Of a DNA stretch of 64,000 nt, positions 25,945-36,773 are shown piece after piece (within the stretch, counting starts at the first letter, position 1; each line of letters opens with the position of its first letter). A program made the position numbers and the translations under genes. The notes beneath the pieces were generated by a model. It worked only from the letters and a program-made list of their open reading frames with translations. It ran no database searches and had not been told where the DNA came from. The stretch is from Leclercia pneumoniae (lineage in GTDB: Bacteria > Pseudomonadota > Gammaproteobacteria > Enterobacterales > Enterobacteriaceae). The stretch covers positions 3,286,001 to 3,350,000 of the forward strand of contig NZ_CP071383.1 in the NCBI RefSeq assembly GCF_017348915.1, in the 5' to 3' direction.

Positions 25945-26289
25945 TTATTGCGGTTCGCCGAACAGACCTGTCAGAAAACGTTCCAGCGCCATCCGGGAGC
26001 TGAACCCGTGCGGAATACCATAATGTTCATGCCTTTCCCCGCCTAGATAGAGGGGAAATTGCTGATACTGATCGCAGGTTTTTATCTCTGAGGCAGGTTC
26101 CGCATAAGACAAACTTTTGTCTTTAAGCGTTGGATGGATGATCAGCGCCGTGCGTCCCATACGCGCTTCCCGGTTTACATAGACATAATTTTCACCACGG
26201 CGATAGCCGTACGCTTTTTGCGTTACCGCATCCATAGTAAATCCGGCTTTTTCAAGAACGCGCGCAACCTCATCAGGTCGTAAATACAT
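25945..26289 (-). CDS. ygaC: DUF2002 protein YgaC
   Basis: This 114-residue cytoplasmic protein starts [17 protein letters not shown] and contains [23 protein letters not shown], almost the same as E. coli YgaC. The structure of the family is known but its function is not; in E. coli it is reported as Fur-repressed. It is convergent with alaE and divergent from ygaM. Confidence 0.93.
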   Translation of the reverse strand: MYLRPDEVARVLEKAGFTMDAVTQKAYGYRRGENYVYVNREARMGRTALIIHPTLKDKSLSYAEPASEIKTCDQYQQFPLYLGGERHEHYGIPHGFSSRMALERFLTGLFGEPQ

Positions 26290-26450
26290 ATTTAATCCTC
26301 ATTATCTTTTCCTGCCCAGCAACCTTACCGTAATCAGCAATAGCAGTGCTTTCAGAAAATTCCATAAACGGCCAATTATGCCGTGACAGACTTCAGATAT
26401 TAAAAAGCTGGACTAAACTCTTTAATACCGCAAATTCAAGGGAGGAATGT

Positions 26451-26777
26451 ATGTTTAACAGATCAAACCGAAATGATGTGGATGACGGCGTTCAGGATAT
26501 TCATAACGATGTCAGCAAATTAGCCGACACGCTGGAAGATGTTCTGAAGTCCTGGGGATCAGATGCGAAAGATGACGCAGATGTCGCCAGACGCAAAGCG
26601 AAAGCGTTACTGCGTGAAACCCGCGCCCGTATGCAGGGTCGCTCCCGGACCCAGCAAGCAGCGTGTGATGCGATGGGGTGTGCAACCACCTTTATCCGCG
26701 AAAAACCGCTATGTGCCGTCGGTACCGTGGCCGCTGTCGGGATCTTCGTCGGTGCGCTGCTGAGCCTGCGTAAATAG
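26451..26777 (+). CDS. ygaM: DUF883/ElaB-YqjD-family membrane protein YgaM
   Basis: This 108-residue protein is a helical, charged chain (about residues 10-80) followed by one C-terminal membrane helix in AVGTVAAVGIFVGALLSLRK. That is the layout of the tail-anchored YqjD/ElaB/YgaM group, which tether ribosomes at the inner membrane in stationary phase. The start at 26451 is preferred to the longer upstream frame because GGGAGGA precedes it and the N-terminus then matches E. coli YgaM. A strong terminator follows. Confidence 0.92.
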   Translation: MFNRSNRNDVDDGVQDIHNDVSKLADTLEDVLKSWGSDAKDDADVARRKAKALLRETRARMQGRSRTQQAACDAMGCATTFIREKPLCAVGTVAAVGIFVGALLSLRK

Positions 26778-26801
26778 TCACGGATCCGGGCTATTACTCT
26801 G

Positions 26802-26839
26802 CCCCTGCTAACCTCCGTTAGCGGGGGTTTTCTTTTTTT
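26802..26839 (+). terminator. Intrinsic terminator after ygaM
   Basis: An 11-bp stem (CCCCTGCTAAC pairing with GTTAGCGGGGG, one T-G wobble) encloses a 4-nt loop and is followed by a T-rich tract. It isolates ygaM from the nrd operon. Confidence 0.92.
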
Positions 26840-26906
26840 GGCTGAAAAGCCGCTATACCACCCCCTCCCCCGCTGTGCTCATCAACAGAGGCCCATCAAT
26901 CTAATT

Positions 26907-26953
26907 TTCCCATATCTTGTATGGTTGAAACTTTAGATAACTACATCTAGTAT
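26907..26953 (+). promoter_or_regulatory. Paired NrdR boxes upstream of nrdHIEF
   Basis: Two copies of the NrdR box pattern (acaCwAtATaTwGtgt) are centred in 26907-26922 (core CCATATCTTGT) and 26938-26953 (core CTACATCTAGT). Equivalent positions are 31 bp apart, three helical turns, which is the known arrangement for cooperative NrdR repression. They lie 75-120 bp before the nrdH start. Confidence 0.85.
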
Positions 26954-27028
26954 TCCTTTAAGCAACACAGACACTACTGCTCGCGATTTTTTCGCGGCGC
27001 CCTGTTATTCTAAATGGAAATACGAATC

Positions 27029-27268
27029 ATGAGCATTACTATTTACACTCGTAACAACTGTGTGCAGTGCCTCGCAACGAAACGTGCGATGGAAAACCGC
27101 GGCGTGTCCTTCGAGATGGTGAATGTTGATCAGGTTCCGGATGCCGCCGAGACACTCCGCGCGCGCGGTTTTCGCCAGCTACCTGTGGTGATCGCCGGCG
27201 AGACCAGCTGGTCTGGCTTCCGCCCGGACATGATTAACCGTCTTCAGGCGCAGGCCGCCAGCGCATGA
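27029..27268 (+). CDS. nrdH: Glutaredoxin-like protein NrdH
   Basis: This 79-residue redoxin has the active site CVQC at residues 11-14 and the family ending [10 protein letters not shown]. NrdH is reduced by thioredoxin reductase and supplies electrons to the NrdEF ribonucleotide reductase. The start at 27029 is chosen over an in-frame ATG 15 nt upstream because [11 protein letters not shown] matches the family. Its stop overlaps nrdI by 4 nt. Confidence 0.95.
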   Translation: MSITIYTRNNCVQCLATKRAMENRGVSFEMVNVDQVPDAAETLRARGFRQLPVVIAGETSWSGFRPDMINRLQAQAASA

Positions 27269-27675
27269 GCCTGCTTGTCTACTTCTCCAGCAGCTCGGAA
27301 AACACGCACCGCTTTATCACGCGTGTCGGGCTGCCGGCAATCCGTATCCCCCTCAACGAGCAGGAGCGCATTCAGGTAGACGAACCCTACATTCTGGTGG
27401 TGCCGAGCTATGGCGGCGGCGGCACCGCGGGGGCTGTACCCCGTCAGGCGATCCGCTTTCTTAACGATCCGCATAACCGGGCGCTGATCCGCGGGGTTAT
27501 CGCGGCGGGCAATCGCAATTTTGGCGAGGCCTACTGTCGCGCCGCGGATGTTATCTCTCAAAAATGCGGCGTGCCGTATCTCTATCGCTTTGAACTGATG
27601 GGGACACAGCAGGACGTAGAGAATGTGCGTAAAGGAGTAAACGAATTTTGGCAACGACAACCGCAGAACGCGTAA
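27265..27675 (+). CDS. nrdI: Flavodoxin-like NrdI
   Basis: This 136-residue flavoprotein opens with the FMN-phosphate loop [12 protein letters not shown] and contains [13 protein letters not shown]. NrdI provides the oxidant that assembles the dimanganese-tyrosyl cofactor of NrdF. It overlaps nrdH by 4 nt and nrdE by 28 nt, so all three are translationally coupled. Confidence 0.95.
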   Translation: MSLLVYFSSSSENTHRFITRVGLPAIRIPLNEQERIQVDEPYILVVPSYGGGGTAGAVPRQAIRFLNDPHNRALIRGVIAAGNRNFGEAYCRAADVISQKCGVPYLYRFELMGTQQDVENVRKGVNEFWQRQPQNA

Positions 27676-29792
27676 ACCAGGGAACGACCGACTACCACGC
27701 CCTGAATGCGATGCTTAACCTCTACGATCGTGAGGGGCGTATTCAGTTTGAGAAAGACCACCAGGCGGTGGACGCCTTTTTCACGCACCATGTGATCCCT
27801 AATAGCATGACCTTCGCCAGCGTAACGGCCCGACTCGACTACCTGGTGAGTGAAGGCTATTACGAAGAGCGCGTGCTGGCCCGCTACGATCCCCGCTTTC
27901 TGGTTTCGCTTTTCGAGCACGCTCACGCCAGCGGTTTTCGTTTCAAGACGTTCCTTGGCGCCTGGAAGTTTTACACCAGTTACACCCTGAAGACCTTCGA
28001 TGGGAAACGCTATCTTGAGCGCTTTGAAGATCGGGTCGTGATGGTGGCGTTAACCCTTGCACAGGGGAATGAGACGCTGGCGCAACAACTCACAGAAGAG
28101 ATGTTGTCCGGCCGCTTTCAACCGGCGACGCCCACGTTCCTGAACTGCGGAAAAGCGCAGCGTGGTGAGCTGGTCTCCTGCTTCCTGCTGCGTATTGAAG
28201 ACAATATGGAGTCGATTGGCCGGGCCGTGAACTCCGCGTTACAGCTCTCTAAGCGCGGCGGCGGGGTCGCGTTTCTCCTCTCAAATCTGCGGGAATCGGG
28301 CGCACCTATCAAGCGCATTGAGAATCAGTCGTCCGGCGTTATTCCGGTCATGAAAATGCTGGAGGATGCGTTCTCTTATGCCAACCAACTGGGCGCCCGC
28401 CAGGGAGCGGGGGCGGTCTACCTGCATGCGCACCATCCGGATATTTTGCGCTTCCTGGATACCAAACGTGAAAATGCCGATGAAAAGATCCGTATCAAAA
28501 CCCTCTCGCTGGGTGTGGTGATCCCGGATATCACCTTTAAACTTGCGAAAGAGAACGCGGAGATGGCCCTCTTTTCGCCTTACGATATCGAGCGCTTGTA
28601 TGGCAAACCCTTTGGCGACGTGGCGATAAGCGAACTGTATGACGAGCTGATTGCTGACGATCGCATTCGCAAAAAATACATTAATGCCCGTGATTTCTTC
28701 CAGACGCTGGCCGAGATTCAGTTTGAGTCCGGTTATCCGTACATCATGTATGAAGACACGGTAAACCGCGCTAGCCCCATCGCCGGCCGCATTAATATGA
28801 GCAACCTGTGCTCCGAGATTTTGCAGGTTAACAGCGCCTCGACCTACGATGAAAATCTTGATTACGCCGATATCGGCAAGGATATCTCCTGTAATCTCGG
28901 GTCGCTGAACATCGCCCATACCATGGACTCCCCCAATTTTGGTCGCACGGTTGAGACTGCCGTGCGCGGCCTGACGGCGGTATCGGACATGAGCCATATC
29001 CGCAGCGTGCCGTCCATTGAGGCAGGCAATGCCGCCTCGCATGCCATTGGGCTTGGGCAGATGAATTTGCACGGCTATCTGGCGCGCGAAGGTATCGCCT
29101 ACGGCAGCCCGGAGGGGCTGGATTTTACTAACCTCTATTTCTACACCATCACCTGGCATGCGCTGAACACCTCAATGATGCTGGCGCGCGAACGGGGTCA
29201 ACGCTTTGCCGGGTTTGAGCAGTCACGCTACGCCAGCGGGGAATATTTCAGCCAGTATCTGGAAGGTGACTGGCAGCCGAAGACCGCCAAAGTGCGCGAC
29301 CTGTTTGCTCGCGCCGGGATTGTGTTGCCGACCCGCGCAATGTGGCAGCAGCTGCGTAATGACGTGATGGAGTATGGGATCTATAACCAGAACCTGCAGG
29401 CCGTGCCGCCTACCGGCTCGATCTCCTATATCAACCACGCGACCTCCAGCATCCATCCGATTGTGTCGAAGGTGGAGATTCGCAAAGAGGGCAAAACCGG
29501 CCGCGTTTACTACCCTGCCCCCTTTATGACCAATGACAACCTGGCGCTGTATCAGGACGCGTATGAAATCGGCCCGGAAAAGATTATCGATACTTACGCC
29601 GAGGCGACCAGGCATGTGGATCAGGGGCTCTCGTTAACGCTCTTTTTCCCGGATAGCGCCACCACGCGCGATATTAATAGAGCGCAAATCTATGCCTGGA
29701 AGAAAGGGATCAAGACGCTGTACTACATTCGCCTGCGCCAGCTTGCGCTGGAAGGTACCGAAATTGAAGGTTGCGTGTCCTGCGCGCTGTAA
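27648..29792 (+). CDS. nrdE: Class Ib ribonucleotide reductase large subunit NrdE
   Basis: This 714-residue catalytic subunit reduces ribonucleoside diphosphates. Landmarks are [15 protein letters not shown] (active-site Cys), [13 protein letters not shown], the NLCSEI loop, and the C-terminal redox pair EGCVSCAL. The frame begins at a TTG codon inside nrdI, with AAAGGAG upstream; the protein then starts [11 protein letters not shown] exactly like E. coli NrdE, so the weak start is accepted. It lies in the Mn/iron-limitation operon nrdHIEF. Confidence 0.97.
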   Translation: MATTTAERVNQGTTDYHALNAMLNLYDREGRIQFEKDHQAVDAFFTHHVIPNSMTFASVTARLDYLVSEGYYEERVLARYDPRFLVSLFEHAHASGFRFKTFLGAWKFYTSYTLKTFDGKRYLERFEDRVVMVALTLAQGNETLAQQLTEEMLSGRFQPATPTFLNCGKAQRGELVSCFLLRIEDNMESIGRAVNSALQLSKRGGGVAFLLSNLRESGAPIKRIENQSSGVIPVMKMLEDAFSYANQLGARQGAGAVYLHAHHPDILRFLDTKRENADEKIRIKTLSLGVVIPDITFKLAKENAEMALFSPYDIERLYGKPFGDVAISELYDELIADDRIRKKYINARDFFQTLAEIQFESGYPYIMYEDTVNRASPIAGRINMSNLCSEILQVNSASTYDENLDYADIGKDISCNLGSLNIAHTMDSPNFGRTVETAVRGLTAVSDMSHIRSVPSIEAGNAASHAIGLGQMNLHGYLAREGIAYGSPEGLDFTNLYFYTITWHALNTSMMLARERGQRFAGFEQSRYASGEYFSQYLEGDWQPKTAKVRDLFARAGIVLPTRAMWQQLRNDVMEYGIYNQNLQAVPPTGSISYINHATSSIHPIVSKVEIRKEGKTGRVYYPAPFMTNDNLALYQDAYEIGPEKIIDTYAEATRHVDQGLSLTLFFPDSATTRDINRAQIYAWKKGIKTLYYIRLRQLALEGTEIEGCVSCAL

Positions 29793-30761
<969 letters not shown>

Positions 30762-31093
30762 TCTGCGAATTAACGTTTATTAATTTAATATAAATCGCAT
30801 TCTTTTCCCGCAAATATTTCCACACCTTCTACACTGTAATTTCTATGCCCTATTCACCTGAATCACTCTGATTCAGGTGAAATTCCGCTGGCAGCCGCAA
30901 AAAAATCAGAGAAATTCAACTCACGCTCAGCCCTTTATTCATGGGAAATAGCGCCGTTTCGCTGACCGCAAAATTCATACCACAAGCGAACCCAGGGTTG
31001 TCTCAGATTCTGAGTATGTTAGGGTAATGCCAGTTAACTATTTACCATGGTAATCATATCGACATAAGCAAATAACAGGACACTCTCTATTGC
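30762..31093 (+). promoter_or_regulatory. proU control region with main promoter
   Basis: The 332 bp between nrdF and proV has no gene. A promoter with -35 TTGTCT (30998-31003), 16-bp spacer and -10 TAGGGT (31020-31025) corresponds to the osmotically induced proU P2 promoter of E. coli; the spacer is nearly identical. The region is AT-rich and, with the start of proV, would be the H-NS/StpA-responsive element. A hairpin at about 30854-30882 built on the inverted GAATCA/TGATTC words may end the nrd transcript. Confidence 0.82.
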
Positions 31094-32296
31094 ATGGCAA
31101 TTAAATTAGAAGTGAAGAATCTTTATAAAGTATTTGGCGAGCATCCACAGCGTGCGTTCAAATATATCGAAAAAGGACTTTCGAAAGAGCAAATTCTGGA
31201 AAAAACAGGGCTATCGCTTGGCGTTAAAGACGCCAGTCTGGCCATTGAAGAAGGCGAGATTTTTGTCATCATGGGATTATCCGGTTCGGGTAAATCCACT
31301 ATGGTTCGCCTTCTCAATCGCCTGATTGAACCCACCCGCGGACAGGTGCTGATTGATGGTGAAGATATTGCCAAAATATCTGATGCCGAGCTCCGCGAGG
31401 TGCGCAGAAAAAAGATTGCAATGGTCTTTCAGTCATTCGCCCTCATGCCGCATATGACGGTGCTGGATAATACCGCGTTTGGCATGGAATTAGCGGGCGT
31501 ACCCGCACAAGAGCGCCAGGAAAAAGCGCTGGATGCGTTGCGTCAGGTTGGGCTGGAAAATTATTCGCATGCTTACCCGGATGAACTTTCCGGCGGGATG
31601 CGACAGCGTGTCGGATTAGCCCGTGCATTAGCCATTAATCCCGATATTTTATTAATGGACGAAGCCTTCTCAGCACTCGATCCCTTAATTCGTACCGAGA
31701 TGCAGGATGAACTGGTAAAACTGCAGGCGAAACATCAGCGCACCATCGTGTTTATTTCCCACGATCTGGACGAAGCGATGCGTATTGGCGATCGTATTGC
31801 CATTATGCAGAACGGTGAAGTGGTACAGGTCGGCACCCCGGATGAAATACTGAATAATCCGGCCAATGATTATGTGCGCACCTTCTTCCGTGGCGTGGAC
31901 ATTAGCCAGGTCTTTAGCGCAAAAGATATTGCCCGTCGTACTCCAAACGGCATTATTCGCCGCACGCCAGGTTTTGGCCCGCGCTCGGCGTTGAAACTGC
32001 TGCAGGACGAAGATCGTGAATTCGGCTACGTCATTGAACGTGGTAATAAATTTGTAGGCGTTGTCTCCATCGACTCTTTGAAAACCGCCCTGGGCGACAA
32101 TCAGGGAATCGATGCGGCGTTAATCGACTCTCCGCTCGCCGTGGATGCCGAAACGCCGCTCAGCGAGTTGCTCTCTCACGTTGGCCAGGCACCCTGCGCG
32201 GTACCGGTCATCGGTGAAGAACAACAGTACGTCGGCATCATCTCAAAACGCATGTTGCTGCAGGCTTTAGATCGCGAGGGGGCAAACAATGGCTGA
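31094..32296 (+). CDS. proV: Glycine betaine/proline ABC transporter ATPase ProV
   Basis: This 400-residue ATPase has Walker [10 protein letters not shown] near residue 61, the signature [10 protein letters not shown], Walker [12 protein letters not shown], and two C-terminal CBS domains (about residues 280-395) that sense ionic strength in this family. It drives uptake of glycine betaine and proline betaine under osmotic stress. It overlaps proW by 8 nt. The 5' coding part is AT-rich, consistent with the downstream silencer known in E. coli. Confidence 0.97.
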   Translation: MAIKLEVKNLYKVFGEHPQRAFKYIEKGLSKEQILEKTGLSLGVKDASLAIEEGEIFVIMGLSGSGKSTMVRLLNRLIEPTRGQVLIDGEDIAKISDAELREVRRKKIAMVFQSFALMPHMTVLDNTAFGMELAGVPAQERQEKALDALRQVGLENYSHAYPDELSGGMRQRVGLARALAINPDILLMDEAFSALDPLIRTEMQDELVKLQAKHQRTIVFISHDLDEAMRIGDRIAIMQNGEVVQVGTPDEILNNPANDYVRTFFRGVDISQVFSAKDIARRTPNGIIRRTPGFGPRSALKLLQDEDREFGYVIERGNKFVGVVSIDSLKTALGDNQGIDAALIDSPLAVDAETPLSELLSHVGQAPCAVPVIGEEQQYVGIISKRMLLQALDREGANNG

Positions 32297-33350
32297 ACAA
32301 AACCCGTGGGGCACCACTGAAGCGGCGGATAGCGCTGCACAATCTGCGGACGCGTGGGGTTCATCCACACCCGCACCCACCGATGGCGGCGCGGCAGACT
32401 GGCTGAATAGCGCGCCAGCGCCGGCACCGGAACACTTTAATATTATGGATCCCTTCCATAAAACCCTGATCCCACTGGATAGCTGGGTGACCGAGGGGAT
32501 CGACTGGGTAGTGACCCACTTCCGCCCCGTATTCCAGGGGATCCGCGTCCCGGTGGATTATATTCTGAATGGTTTCCAGCAGATGTTGCTGGGTATGCCC
32601 GCGCCGGTAGCTATCGTGCTGTTCTCGCTCATCGCCTGGCAGTTTGGCAGCGCGGGAATGGGGATTGCCACGCTGATATCCCTGATTGCCATTGGTGCCA
32701 TCGGCGCCTGGTCGCAGGCGATGATCACCCTGGCGCTGGTGCTGACCGCCCTGCTCTTCTGCGTAGTGATTGGTTTGCCGATGGGGATTTGGCTGGCACG
32801 AAGTCCGCGAGCGGCAAAAATCATTCGCCCGCTGCTGGATGCCATGCAGACCACGCCAGCTTTCGTCTACCTGGTGCCCATCGTCATGCTGTTTGGTATC
32901 GGCAACGTGCCGGGTGTAGTGGTGACAATTATCTTCGCCCTGCCGCCAATTATCCGCCTGACCATACTGGGCATTAACCAGGTGCCAGCGGACCTGATCG
33001 AGGCCTCACGCTCCTTTGGCGCCAGCCCGCGTCAGATGCTGTTCAAGGTGCAGTTACCACTGGCGATGCCGACCATTATGGCCGGGGTTAACCAGACGCT
33101 GATGCTGGCGTTGTCGATGGTGGTTATCGCCTCGATGATTGCCGTTGGCGGCCTGGGCCAGATGGTACTCCGCGGCATTGGCCGTCTTGATATGGGACTG
33201 GCTACCGTGGGTGGCGTGGGCATTGTGATCCTCGCCATCATCCTTGATCGCCTGACTCAGGCAGTCGGCCGCGATTCACGCAGTCGCGGAAACCGTCGCT
33301 GGTACACCACCGGCCCGGTGGGTCTGCTGACTCGTCCATTCACGAAGTAA
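32289..33350 (+). CDS. proW: Glycine betaine/proline ABC permease ProW
   Basis: This 353-residue permease has the unusually long N-terminal tail of ProW (about 100 residues rich in Ala, Pro and Asp) before seven hydrophobic helices. The EAA loop for ATPase docking is near residues 237-260 ([20 protein letters not shown]). It is coupled to proV by overlap and followed by a 68-nt gap with a stable hairpin before proX. Confidence 0.97.
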   Translation: MAEQNPWGTTEAADSAAQSADAWGSSTPAPTDGGAADWLNSAPAPAPEHFNIMDPFHKTLIPLDSWVTEGIDWVVTHFRPVFQGIRVPVDYILNGFQQMLLGMPAPVAIVLFSLIAWQFGSAGMGIATLISLIAIGAIGAWSQAMITLALVLTALLFCVVIGLPMGIWLARSPRAAKIIRPLLDAMQTTPAFVYLVPIVMLFGIGNVPGVVVTIIFALPPIIRLTILGINQVPADLIEASRSFGASPRQMLFKVQLPLAMPTIMAGVNQTLMLALSMVVIASMIAVGGLGQMVLRGIGRLDMGLATVGGVGIVILAIILDRLTQAVGRDSRSRGNRRWYTTGPVGLLTRPFTK

Positions 33351-33360
33351 TCCTGTTGTT

Positions 33361-33385
33361 GCCCGGCGGCATCTCTCTGCCGGGC
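33361..33385 (+). promoter_or_regulatory. Intercistronic hairpin proW-proX
   Basis: A 7-bp GCCCGGC/GCCGGGC stem with an 11-nt loop sits between proW and proX. There is no T-run, so it is probably a processing or message-stability element that favours high ProX expression rather than a terminator. Confidence 0.6.
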
Positions 33386-33418
33386 CAGCAGCACCCCTCC
33401 AAAAACGAAGGAACAACG

Positions 33419-34414
33419 ATGCGACATAACATTTTATTTGCCACAGCGTTTGCCACCCTTGTCTCTACCAGCGCATACGCCGCTGACCTGCCAGGCAAAG
33501 GCATTACCGTTCAACCGGTTCAGAGCACCATTTCGGAAGAGAGCTTCCAGACCCTTATCGTCAGCCGCGCGCTGGAAAAACTCGGCTACACCGTTAATAA
33601 GCCGAGCGAAGTGGATTACAACGTGGGCTACACCTCGATCGCCTCCGGTGATGCAACCTTTACCGCTGTAAACTGGCAGCCGCTGCATGATGATATGTAT
33701 GCTGCTGCGGGCGGCGAGAAAAAATTCTACCGTGAAGGGACGTTTGTCACCGGTGCAGCGCAAGGTTACCTGATCGACAAAAAAACGGCGGATAAGTACC
33801 ACATCACCAATATTGAACAGCTGAAAGATCCGAAGATCGCCAAACTGTTTGATACCAACGGTGATGGCAAAGCGGACATGATGGGCTGCTCACCGGGCTG
33901 GGGCTGCGAAGCGGTTATTAACCACCAGAACAAAGCCTTCGACCTGGAGAAAACCGTTGAGGTAAGCCACGGTAACTACTCTGCGATGATGGCCGATACC
34001 ATCGCCCGCTTCAAAGAGGGCAAGCCTATCATCTATTACACCTGGACCCCGTACTGGGTCAGCGATGTGATGAAACCGGGTAAAGAGGTGGTGTGGCTGC
34101 AGGTACCGTTCTCCTCCCTGCCCGGCGAGCAGAAAGATATCGACACTAAACTGCCAAACGGTATGAACTATGGTTTCCCGGTGAATACCATGCACATCGT
34201 GGCTAACAAGGCCTGGGCTGAAAAGAACCCGGCTGCGGCGAAGCTGTTCTCGGTCATGAAGTTGCCGCTGGCAGACATCAATGCTCAGAATGCGATGATG
34301 CACGCAGGAAAATCCTCAGAAGCCGACGTTCAGGGCCATGTTGATGGCTGGATTAAAGCCCACCAGCAGCAGTTTGACGGCTGGGTGAAAGAGGCGCTGG
34401 CCGCGCAGAAGTAA
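33419..34414 (+). CDS. proX: Glycine betaine-binding periplasmic protein ProX
   Basis: This 331-residue protein has a signal peptide of 21 residues ending AYA. The mature part carries the aromatic-cage tryptophans in [18 protein letters not shown] and [11 protein letters not shown], which bind the quaternary ammonium of glycine betaine. CSPGWGC holds the conserved disulfide. The start at 33419 is chosen because the upstream frame lacks a signal peptide and AAGGAA precedes this ATG. A terminator-like palindrome follows. Confidence 0.97.
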   Translation: MRHNILFATAFATLVSTSAYAADLPGKGITVQPVQSTISEESFQTLIVSRALEKLGYTVNKPSEVDYNVGYTSIASGDATFTAVNWQPLHDDMYAAAGGEKKFYREGTFVTGAAQGYLIDKKTADKYHITNIEQLKDPKIAKLFDTNGDGKADMMGCSPGWGCEAVINHQNKAFDLEKTVEVSHGNYSAMMADTIARFKEGKPIIYYTWTPYWVSDVMKPGKEVVWLQVPFSSLPGEQKDIDTKLPNGMNYGFPVNTMHIVANKAWAEKNPAAAKLFSVMKLPLADINAQNAMMHAGKSSEADVQGHVDGWIKAHQQQFDGWVKEALAAQK

Positions 34415-34427
34415 CTCCCCTCCCCCC

Positions 34428-34450
34428 ACCCTCTCCCTCCGGGAGAGGGT
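34428..34450. terminator. GGGAGAGGG palindrome after proX
   Basis: A perfect 10-bp stem ACCCTCTCCC/GGGAGAGGGT with a 3-nt loop lies 13 nt after the proX stop. It belongs to the same palindrome family as 14649-14850 and 17227-17307, and probably ends the proU transcript. A second inverted repeat follows at about 34455-34485. Confidence 0.8.
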
Positions 34451-34587
34451 ATTTGAATTCCCTCACCCTCCTGGTCAGGGAAATTCAAAGCGCACAATCC
34501 ATCACGTAACAATTCCCCAACATTCACATTCATCCGTTATTATGGTTTCCGAATCGATAATCACTTAACTAATGATTTCAGACCATA

Positions 34588-35772
34588 ATGACCAAAACTT
34601 CTCAAGGACTTAGCCCGGCACTGATCTTACTGATGTCAGTCGCAACGGGTCTGGCTGTCGCCAGCAACTACTACGCGCAACCTCTGCTCGATACCATCGC
34701 CCGCGCCTTTAACCTTTCGGCGAGCTCTGCGGGTTTTATCGTGACCGCCGCCCAGCTCGGCTATGCCGCCGGCCTGCTGCTGCTGGTTCCACTTGGGGAT
34801 ATGTTTGAACGCCGCTCCCTGATCGTTTTCATGACCCTGCTCGCCGCAGGCGGAATGCTGATCACCGCCAGCAGCCAGTCGCTGAGCATGATGATCCTCG
34901 GCACCGCCCTGACCGGGTTATTCTCGGTCGTGGCGCAGATCCTCGTCCCGCTGGCCGCTACCCTCGCAGCCCCGGAAAAACGCGGCAAAGTGGTGGGTAC
35001 CATCATGAGTGGCCTGCTGCTGGGCATTTTGCTGGCGCGTACCGTGGCGGGATTACTGGCCAGTCTCGGTGGCTGGCGCACGGTGTACTGGGTGGCAAGC
35101 GTATTAATGGTGATCATGGCCATCGCCCTCTGGCGCGGCTTGCCAAAAGTGAAGCAGGAAAACCATCTTAACTACTTCCAGCTTCTCGGCTCCGTATTCA
35201 GTCTGTTCACGCAGGATAAACTGCTGCGTACCCGCGCCCTGCTGGGCTGCTTCACCTTTGCAAATTTCAGTATTCTCTGGACCTCCATGGCCTTCCTGCT
35301 GGCCTCTCCCCCGTTCAACTATTCCGAAGGGGTAATTGGCCTGTTTGGTCTGGCAGGCGCGGCGGGAGCGCTGGGCGCGCGGCCTGCAGGTGGACTGGCA
35401 GACAAGGGCAAATCACACCTCACCACATCAGCCAGTTTGGTTCTGCTGCTGCTCTCCTGGTCAGCCATCTGGTATGGGCATCTCTCGGTACTGTCGCTGA
35501 TTGTTGGCATTCTGGTGCTGGATCTCACCGTGCAGGGCGTGCACATCACCAACCAGACGGTCATCTATCGCGTGAAGCCGGATGCCCGTAACCGTCTGAC
35601 CGCCGGATACATGACCAGCTACTTCATTGGCGGCGCGGCGGGGTCGCTGATCTCTGCCTCGGCGTGGCAACATGCGGGCTGGGCTGGGGTGTGCCTGGTG
35701 GGTAGCGTGATGGCACTTCTGAACCTGCTTGTCTGGTGGCGCGGTTATCATCGCCAGGAGGCAATTACTTAA
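34588..35772 (+). CDS. ygaY: Major facilitator transporter YgaY
   Basis: This 394-residue MFS protein has 12 hydrophobic segments and the loop-2 motif GDMFERRSLIV. It resembles YgaY, which is broken into a pseudogene in E. coli K-12 but is intact here. Homologues are proton-driven drug or metabolite exporters; the substrate is unknown. In K-12 the valine exporter genes ygaZH follow. Here they are missing and emrR comes next. Confidence 0.87.
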   Translation: MTKTSQGLSPALILLMSVATGLAVASNYYAQPLLDTIARAFNLSASSAGFIVTAAQLGYAAGLLLLVPLGDMFERRSLIVFMTLLAAGGMLITASSQSLSMMILGTALTGLFSVVAQILVPLAATLAAPEKRGKVVGTIMSGLLLGILLARTVAGLLASLGGWRTVYWVASVLMVIMAIALWRGLPKVKQENHLNYFQLLGSVFSLFTQDKLLRTRALLGCFTFANFSILWTSMAFLLASPPFNYSEGVIGLFGLAGAAGALGARPAGGLADKGKSHLTTSASLVLLLLSWSAIWYGHLSVLSLIVGILVLDLTVQGVHITNQTVIYRVKPDARNRLTAGYMTSYFIGGAAGSLISASAWQHAGWAGVCLVGSVMALLNLLVWWRGYHRQEAIT

Positions 35773-36116
35773 GCTTTACATTGCTTTGGGGCTTCTCTGG
35801 GTGCAAGAAGCCCCGCAGTCTGTTAAGGTGGCGGAAACATTTATCCCTGAAATTTTAATGTGGGTGATATATTTACGAACCGCATGAATAACCAGCCCAT
35901 CGCACCTTCTTCGACATTTCACGCTGTTTCAGATCACCCAATCCTCTTTTCTCTGGGCACCCGCCCGACCGTCTCTTTAAACACCGGGACACGGATTCAC
36001 CCGGCACTTTATGGCAGTGACATAAGCTTTGCGGATTTTAACCGCACAAATAATTCATTTACATTATTTGTCACTGTCGTTACTATATCGGCTGTAATTA
36101 ATGAGGTTATGCCCAA
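35773..36116 (+). promoter_or_regulatory. ygaY terminator and emrR promoter region
   Basis: This 344-bp gap holds a 9-bp terminator-like stem GGGGCTTCT/AGAAGCCCC (35788-35814) just after ygaY. A sigma-70 promoter for emrR lies at its other end: -35 TTTACA (36058-36063), 17-bp spacer, -10 TACTAT (36081-36086). That promoter segment, including the downstream leader, is nearly the same as in E. coli and is where EmrR binds its own operator. The middle shows no convincing gene. Confidence 0.78.
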
Positions 36117-36647
36117 ATGGATAGTTCGTTTACGCCCATTGAACAAATGCTTAAATTTCGCGCCAGTCGTCATGAGGATTTCCCGTATCAGGAGATTCTG
36201 CTGACCCGTCTCTGCATGCACATGCAGGGCAAATTGCTGGATAACCGCAATAAGATGCTGAAAGCTCAAGGGATTAACGAGACGTTATTTATGGCGTTGA
36301 TTACGCTGGAGTCTCAGGAAAATCACAGTATTCAGCCTTCCGAACTGAGTTGCGCGCTGGGTTCATCCCGCACCAATGCAACCCGTATCGCTGATGAGCT
36401 GGAAAAACGCGGCTGGATCGAACGCCGTGAAAGCGACAACGATCGTCGTTGCCTGCATTTGCAATTGACCGACAAAGGTCACGCATTCCTGCGTGAGGTA
36501 TTACCGCCTCAGCACAATTGTCTGCACCAACTCTGGTCTGCTCTTAGCGCCTCCGAGCGCGACCAGCTTGAGCACATCACTCGCAAGCTCCTCACCCGTC
36601 TGGATCAGATGGATGAAGACGGTGTCATTCTTGAGGCACTGCGCTAA
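36117..36647 (+). CDS. emrR: MarR-family repressor EmrR (MprA)
   Basis: This 176-residue winged-helix repressor begins [14 protein letters not shown] and is nearly identical to E. coli MprA/EmrR. The recognition region is [32 protein letters not shown] with the wing [12 protein letters not shown]. It represses emrRAB and is released by uncouplers, salicylate and other hydrophobic drugs. The gene precedes emrA by 126 bp. Confidence 0.97.
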   Translation: MDSSFTPIEQMLKFRASRHEDFPYQEILLTRLCMHMQGKLLDNRNKMLKAQGINETLFMALITLESQENHSIQPSELSCALGSSRTNATRIADELEKRGWIERRESDNDRRCLHLQLTDKGHAFLREVLPPQHNCLHQLWSALSASERDQLEHITRKLLTRLDQMDEDGVILEALR

Positions 36648-36773
36648 CGCGACGACTCGCTCGACAATCCAGATTTATAAGAAAACCGACAGGCCAGCAC
36701 GTCATACTGCTGGCCTTTCTGATAACAGGTCGGCACAGCCGATGTGAAAATAAAAAGATCGTGGAGAACAACA

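Noticed and set aside
35860-36204. 114-codon ORF upstream of and overlapping emrR
   Set aside because: It overlaps the emrR promoter and the first 88 nt of emrR in another frame, has no ribosome site and no protein-like pattern.
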